NCBI GenBank assembly: GCA_020152595.1
Contig: JAIGNY010001187.1
Location: 215,001-279,000 of the forward strand
Source of the DNA: Chiridota heheva
Lineage: Eukaryota; Echinodermata; Holothuroidea; Apodida; Chiridotidae
Direction of reading: 5' to 3'
Length of the DNA stretch: 64,000 nucleotides
A program made the position numbers and the translations under genes. This document shows positions 58,727 to 64,000 of the stretch, piece by piece (positions within the stretch are counted from its first letter, which is position 1; each line of letters begins with the position of its first letter). Below the pieces are notes generated by a model. It searched no databases. It saw nothing but the letters and a program-made list of their open reading frames with translations, and was not told the DNA's origin.

Positions 58727-61700
58727 CTGCAAGAAAAAACAAAATGCATTTGGAGGTTAAACTAAGTTTTTACCTTAGTAAATGTGCTTGTACCAAAATC
58801 AGCCCTTAGTAATGAATGATGATGTCAGGATTTTGAAAAATATGTTGCCCGTACACAATTTTCTGAGGAAAGTGGGGAGAGCAGCATAATATCATTGCTG
58901 TTATCATTACCATTATTATTATTATCATTTTTTTTTTCTTTTTTAAGGGGGGGAGGGGATTTCTCCTTTGCCCAGTAGTGCCGACACTGGCCTTAGTATA
59001 TGCTTGCACTTAGTTTCAACAGGGAGATGGTACAGTTGCAAGCTTGCTGCAATCTCAAGGCAAGTTCGCTTTGTGCTTAGCAAGCTCATCATTTCTACAA
59101 TTGGATCATAACGGTAAGGAAATTGAGAAAGGCAATCCTCACCCCTATTTTGTAATGTGTTAAGTTGCTACACTAACACACCCTGAAATGAAATCTATAC
59201 ATATGGCATTTTTCACCCATTCCCTCACTATAAGTTTCAAAATTCCTTGTTAAATGCAAGAGGGAAAATTGCACTGGTAAATTAAGTTTCCATCAAAAAT
59301 TGTTGCTCAGCAGTAAATTTCCTTTAAGTTTTGAAAACTTTTTCATTAATTTTGAGTAAATATCCTTCAATTTGATCTAAATTTCCTTCAATTTCATCCA
59401 ATTTTGCTTCAATTTGACAAAGTGTTTAAAACTTGTATTGTTACCGCACCTAGATACCCAGTTGAACCACCCAACTAGGCAAGAAAGCAAGCAAGCAACT
59501 GAGAAGATAAGTGAAATCCTCCTAGGGGCCTCTGGCTATGTGGTTATAAATATAGCTTGGGGGAGCAAGAGAGGGGCAATTTTGTCTCATGGGGGGGGAG
59601 GGGATATGGGAATGTTTGGTTCATACGCTTGCCATATTCTCCTTAACTGTGCAAAAAGCACTGAAAAATCACACACATTTTGCACTTCAAACGTTATGAC
59701 TAAAGAGTCTCTGAATATTTTGTTCCATTTCAAATGGTTTAGAGAACTAGAATTCATTATCTATCGTTTGAGACCATTTTCATTTAATTATTCCAAAACA
59801 AAGTACCGTACTTTGTAAACTATAAAAAGTGTTTTTTCTTGTTTTTCAATGGAGCGCAAGCAAAATCACAAGGTTATCGCCGCTTTGACCTTTGTAACTT
59901 ATGAATGAAAGTATTTGGGAGTCCACTTCACACGGCCTGACAATTAACATATATCTATTTACCATATATATAAAATCCAACATGATTGGTGCAAAAAAAG
60001 GCCCGTACTTTCCAACAAATAGAAATCGATGAGAAAATTTTTTTGTGTCTGCTTATGTATCCCTTTATTTTAATTATGACGTAATCTTAGCACGCCCAAG
60101 CAACATGGACTGTACTATTTTGTGCAGAGGGTTTCCTGTTGTTTGTGTATTGTAAAAATGCTGTGAAGAGGCAAAAAGGTTTTCCAATGTCAGATTGGGC
60201 TAAATTTTCTTTTATTTTTAACAGTTTTCTTGTATATTTTGTTACACTGAGATATATTTTTATATATGACTGTACTCATCAGAAATTAAACATTATTTGG
60301 CTGAAATATTATCGACAACAATCATAAACGAAGAAGTGCAAGAGTCAGAACGACAAAGATTATGATACCAAAAAATTAAGAACTATGCTATTTATTACAA
60401 TTTTTGTAGGAATTAAAATGCAAGAGTGAGACATTAAACGACAAGGTTAGGTTGCATGATTATGATACCAAAAATTAAGAACTATGCTATTTATTAAATT
60501 TTTGTAGGAATTAATATTTGTTTATTATATATCTGAAATAAACTTCTTTATATCTTTTCTTATCACTGCATTCTTAAAAATTGTTTTCTATTTAGCACAA
60601 GTACAGTTTGTCATACATTTGTTTAAGAAAAATGAGTTTAAAATAGTTTCTCATCAGTAATGCTTGTCTAACAAACTTTTGAACCGAAGTTGTGTGTGCG
60701 TTAAATTTCATTTAATTTGTTTTGCTTTAAAGATATTTCATTAGAACTGGCTAGTTGTTAAATAAAATGCTGTCTAAAGTTCCATTCCACTTGGCCTACA
60801 TCCACATGCGGCATGCAATGCCGTCAAACATGACAAGCCGTCCCACCCTCTCCTACATGCTGCCAACCCACCCTCTCCCTCATGCTGTACCGCTCCTCTC
60901 CTATATGCCATCTCAGCCTCTGACGATTACTGGTATTATCAAGAGTGACAATCCTGGCTATGATCACGCCACGCGTACACACTCTCAAATCTGTGAAACC
61001 ACATTATTTTTTGTATGATGAATATACACACATGAACCGCCTTTCATGTGTGTTGATAAATCCATAATTTTTCGCCCTCAAAAAAAAATCTTAACGAACT
61101 TGGCCTTCACTGCATGCAAACTAAAAGTATTCAACTATTGTTTAAATGAACCCGCATAATAATGGTGCAATCCAAATCCTACCAAGTTTATTTATAGTTT
61201 TCCGTAACACATCACAACAAGTTCCGCGATTTTTTTCCTAAAGCGCATTTTGAGGTAAAACATTCTCATATGGGGCAAAAACCTATATAATAGGACAAAA
61301 TATGTCACTTTACAAAAAAATCTGGGGCAAAGTGATCTTGTGGGGGGGGGGGGGTGGGGGGAATTCTCTACGTAGCACTGGCACTACTTGTATCCTGATA
61401 AAAAGTTACATACAACTTACAGAGTCAGATATGCTGGGTTTTTATTGGAATTTAAAGAGCCTGAACAAATAGCCGACTTTGGGAGCTGACTGTGTGTTTC
61501 TGTATGAATCATCAATGTGAATATACCATTCATAGACACTCTCACCATTAAAAAGCCTCAAGAGCTTTGTCACATACTGGCAGAAGTGACTGACCCTGTG
61601 ACTGATACTAGGTATATCTCAGACTGTTGTTTATTAACTTGTTAGCAAACTGCAGATAAGATAGTACATCACACACACATGAGAGCAAGTATATGCCCTA

Positions 61701-61990
61701 TGTTGAACTGTTGATCCTTTATTTCACACCTCAGATATCGGAAAGGAAGAATACACCATGACCAGGGCATAGCTGCTAGCTCTAAAATTACGAGAGGCAG
61801 CAAATATGAACAGAGCAGCTAGACCATGTCCATAGGGGTCCCTATAGAAAAACTCACATGAAAGGTCCATGTGAGGCTTCTATGGTTTTGAAAAGAAGAG
61901 ATTTCAAATAAAAAAAAATTGAAATTCTTAGGGGACAATTGCTTTCTGCTTCCTAGCTGCTAGCTACAATACACAACCAACTTTCATATT
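58727..61990. other. DIS3 intron continuing to the right; mostly unrecognised
   Basis: It contains a (TTA)n-like run with a T tract (58910-58940), decayed TTTCCTTCAATTT units (59335-59420), an 80-95 bp direct duplication (60337-60513) and a G tract (61342-61360). The 134-codon + frame (59414-59818) and the 87-codon + frame (60755-61018) have no recognisable domain and overlap low-complexity sequence. Confidence 0.5.
60337..60513 (+). repeat. Direct tandem duplication of about 80-95 bp
   Basis: Both copies contain GCAAGAGT...ACGACAA, GATTATGATACCAAAAA, TTAAGAACTATGCTATTTATTA and TTTTTGTAGGAATTAA. The second has about 14 extra bases (GGTTAGGTTGCAT). Confidence 0.8.
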
Positions 61991-62013
61991 TTTACACGTC
62001 TCTCTTTCTCTCT

Positions 62014-62270
62014 CTAGGTGCTGAGTCTGGAACAGACATTGGCGATCATGGCCCTCCATTCACTTCTGTTTAGAGCTAAATGCATAAACTTATTGTTAAT
62101 TAAGCTGTTGTTGGTTGCCCAGTTGTTTAAACTTTGGACATATTTAACTTGCTGCCTTCCTCTGCTTCTTTTGGCCTCAATTTTCCCACATACTGCAAGC
62201 TGTTCCAACCCACCCTCCCGATAAACATGCCCGAAAAATTCCATGTCTCCTTCTGATGGCATTGAGTAGG
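62014..62270 (-). pseudogene. 5'-truncated LINE, ORF2 C-terminal fragment
   Basis: A minus frame (62262-62014) reads MEFFGHVYREGGLEQLAVCG, then KIEAKRSRGRQQVKYVQSL, NNWATNN and LNRSEWRAMIANVCSRLST, then stop. The FGHV-R, GKRSRGRQ and RSEWR-MIANV blocks are typical of the end of ORF2 in RTE/CR1-like non-LTR elements. Nothing upstream of the fragment is recognisable. A (GA)n-like stretch (CTCTCTTTCTCTCTCT on +) follows its 3' end. Confidence 0.78.
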
Positions 62271-62274
62271 GACC

Positions 62275-63500
62275 TGTCCATGCCTGAAGCTATCAGGACA
62301 TCACTGTCCACTATTACGCTGTCCACTGTTACACTGTCACTGTCGGCTATTTATCAAAGCTCCTTCCTGACATGACATTGCTGATTGAAGCCAACAAAAA
62401 GCTGTAAAAACATTCAATTTTCTATTGAATGTGAAGAAATATGTTTTGCTGATTTCATGCTTCTTTAGTTTTGTAAAAGTAATTTAGCTACTATTGCTTC
62501 CAAACATACACACTCACCATTAACAAAACATCTTTCTCAGCAGGAAAATCCTCTTAAGGTTAACAATTTAGGGCCTATACCATCAAATGGCTCTTCCCAC
62601 ACACCAATCAATTATATTTCTCACTAATTCATGTAAAATGAAAGCCTTCCTATATTAACAATGATGCCCATTTTCAGTAAACCTTTAACTATTTCTCTTC
62701 CCTAAATTACTATCCCAATATCTAATCCCTCCCAGCTACCTTTATAACATGAAACACTGCTATAGATGTACTAACTTGAATATAGTAATCTCTGCATGAA
62801 AATCCAACATTTAAAACAGTGAAAGTTTACATAAAGTTCATCCCTGGGTCCATTTCATTTTCAGCAATAGAAACCAAACCCACTTTATGTCAGAAGTAAT
62901 TGTTGTTCTGTTGTATTATATGGGAACCCTGTAGTAGTTAACCATCCAGGCTTCCAGGTCAAATGATACTATTCTATAATGCTACACAGCTGTAAGAATT
63001 GGTAAGGGTGCAGTTCAAATTATATTGAAATCTATGGCAAGTAATGATAGCAGTAGTACATCAAAGCTTTAATTAAGCAAATATGTGTATATTATGTATA
63101 ATATTGGAATGAAAATTTAGTACTTGAAAGTGGAGTGGAACTTTGGAACATAGGTAAAGAAAGCCTGTTGTGAATGTTTGCCCATAGTTCAAGTAGGCAG
63201 GGCTACCTGGTTTAAGCAGAGAGATGTTATTTGGGAATAACCTCTCTCTGCTTCAAGAGACCATTACCACTGAATGTTTCTTAGCTTACAATTGTTGGCA
63301 AGATATACACTCTTAGATATCATGTTCTATGCAAGAGTGTTGCCAGGGGAGGTCGTCCGGTTCTTTTGAACCCCCAGTGGCTCCCCAGATGGTAAAATGG
63401 TCCAATAAATTTGATAATAGATCCAGACTTTGAGACAATAACCTGTATTTTGCTCCTTAGTAAAACATGGCCTCCAAACAGCTTACAGAATGCTATTTGG
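62275..63500. other. Segment with no gene; one strong hairpin
   Basis: A near-perfect hairpin AAGCAGAGAGATGTTATT...AATAACCTCTCTCTGCTT lies at 63213-63254. Short tandem TGTCCACTATTACGC-like units are at 62308-62345. Nothing else recognised. Confidence 0.45.
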
Positions 63501-63503
63501 CTG

Positions 63504-64000
63504 GTTACATGTGAAACAAAGGCAAAGCCACATTTTGAGGTGATTACCTGGGGTTACACATGATACAAAGGCAAAGCCACATTTTGAGGTGATTACCTGG
63601 GATTACATGTGGTACAAAGGCAAAGCAACATTTTGAGGTGATTACCTGGGGTTACATGTGATACTAAGCTAAGGCAAAGCAACATTTTGAGGTGATTACC
63701 TGGGGTTACATGTGATACAAAGGCAAAGCAATATTTGCGGTGATTACCTGGGGTTACATGTGATACAAAGGCAAAGCAACATTTTGAGGTGATTACCTGG
63801 GGTTACACATGATACAAAGGCAAAGCAACATTTTGAGGTGATTACCTGGGGTTACATGTGATACAAAGGCAAAGCAACATTTTGAGGTGATTACCTGGGG
63901 TTACATGTGATACAAAGGCAAAGTAACATTTTGAGGTGATTACCTGGGGTTACATGTGATACAAAGGCAAAGCAACATTTTGAGGTGATTACCTGGGGTT
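63504..64000 (+). repeat. 49-bp tandem array running off the window
   Basis: The unit, starting ACATGTGATACAAAGGCAAA and ending GATTACCTGGGGTT, repeats about ten times with slight changes (ACACATG, TAAGCTAAGG insertion, TATTTGCGG). It continues past 64000. Confidence 0.93.

Noticed and set aside
59414-59818. 134-codon + frame as a gene
   Set aside because: No recognisable domain, contains a G-tract stretch (SHGGGGDMG), no splice or promoter context.
58727-64000. Further upstream DIS3 exons (RNB domain end)
   Set aside because: I looked on the minus strand for the expected RNB end and a compatible donor and found none; probably beyond the window.

Overview
The window is animal nuclear DNA: GT-AG introns, long AT-rich non-coding stretches, truncated LINEs, tRNA-derived SINE pieces, many short inverted-repeat (MITE-like) elements and several satellites. 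The thymosin beta encoded here is a single-module 41-residue type. Together with the repeat style this fits a marine invertebrate, perhaps an echinoderm or another invertebrate deuterostome. That placement is an inference of low certainty.

Two host genes can be read, and they converge. On the + strand a complete thymosin beta gene runs from a TATA promoter near 1750 through a non-coding exon (about 1779-1878), a main coding exon (ATG at 5925, donor after 6024) and a last exon (9217-9242 coding), to a poly(A) signal at 10612. On the - strand lie the last three coding exons of DIS3/RRP44, the catalytic exonuclease of the RNA exosome: 58574-58726, 50066-50188 and 34460-34549. Its 3' UTR ends at a poly(A) signal near 33990. 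The rest of DIS3 lies beyond the right edge. The two genes are separated by about 23 kb of repeat-dominated intergenic DNA; DIS3 introns of about 15.5 and 8.4 kb are equally repeat-laden.

Mobile DNA: a broken hAT transposase at the left edge; 5'-truncated LINE fragments at about 996-1530 (-), 14932-15606 (+), 41728-44939 (-, I-like with RNase H) and about 62014-62270 (-). Two of these LINEs have identifiable target-site duplications. Four copies of a TWA-flanked, Harbinger-like MITE rich in TGASTCA motifs were found. Three families (A, B, C) are flanked by TTAA and share AGGAnTA-like termini, and one B copy is nested in an A copy. Several tRNA-like SINEs and large palindromic elements are also present.

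Tandem repeats: a 20-bp G-rich minisatellite (about 23.5-25.7 kb) with an oppositely oriented block on the other side of a 149-bp palindrome; a 19-bp array (35.0 kb), a 24-bp array (45.7-46.3 kb) and a 50-bp array (56.3-57.9 kb) in DIS3 introns; an 80-86 bp hairpin-forming repeat inside the DIS3 3' UTR; and a 49-bp array running off the right edge. Most long open frames in the window are by-products of these repeats.
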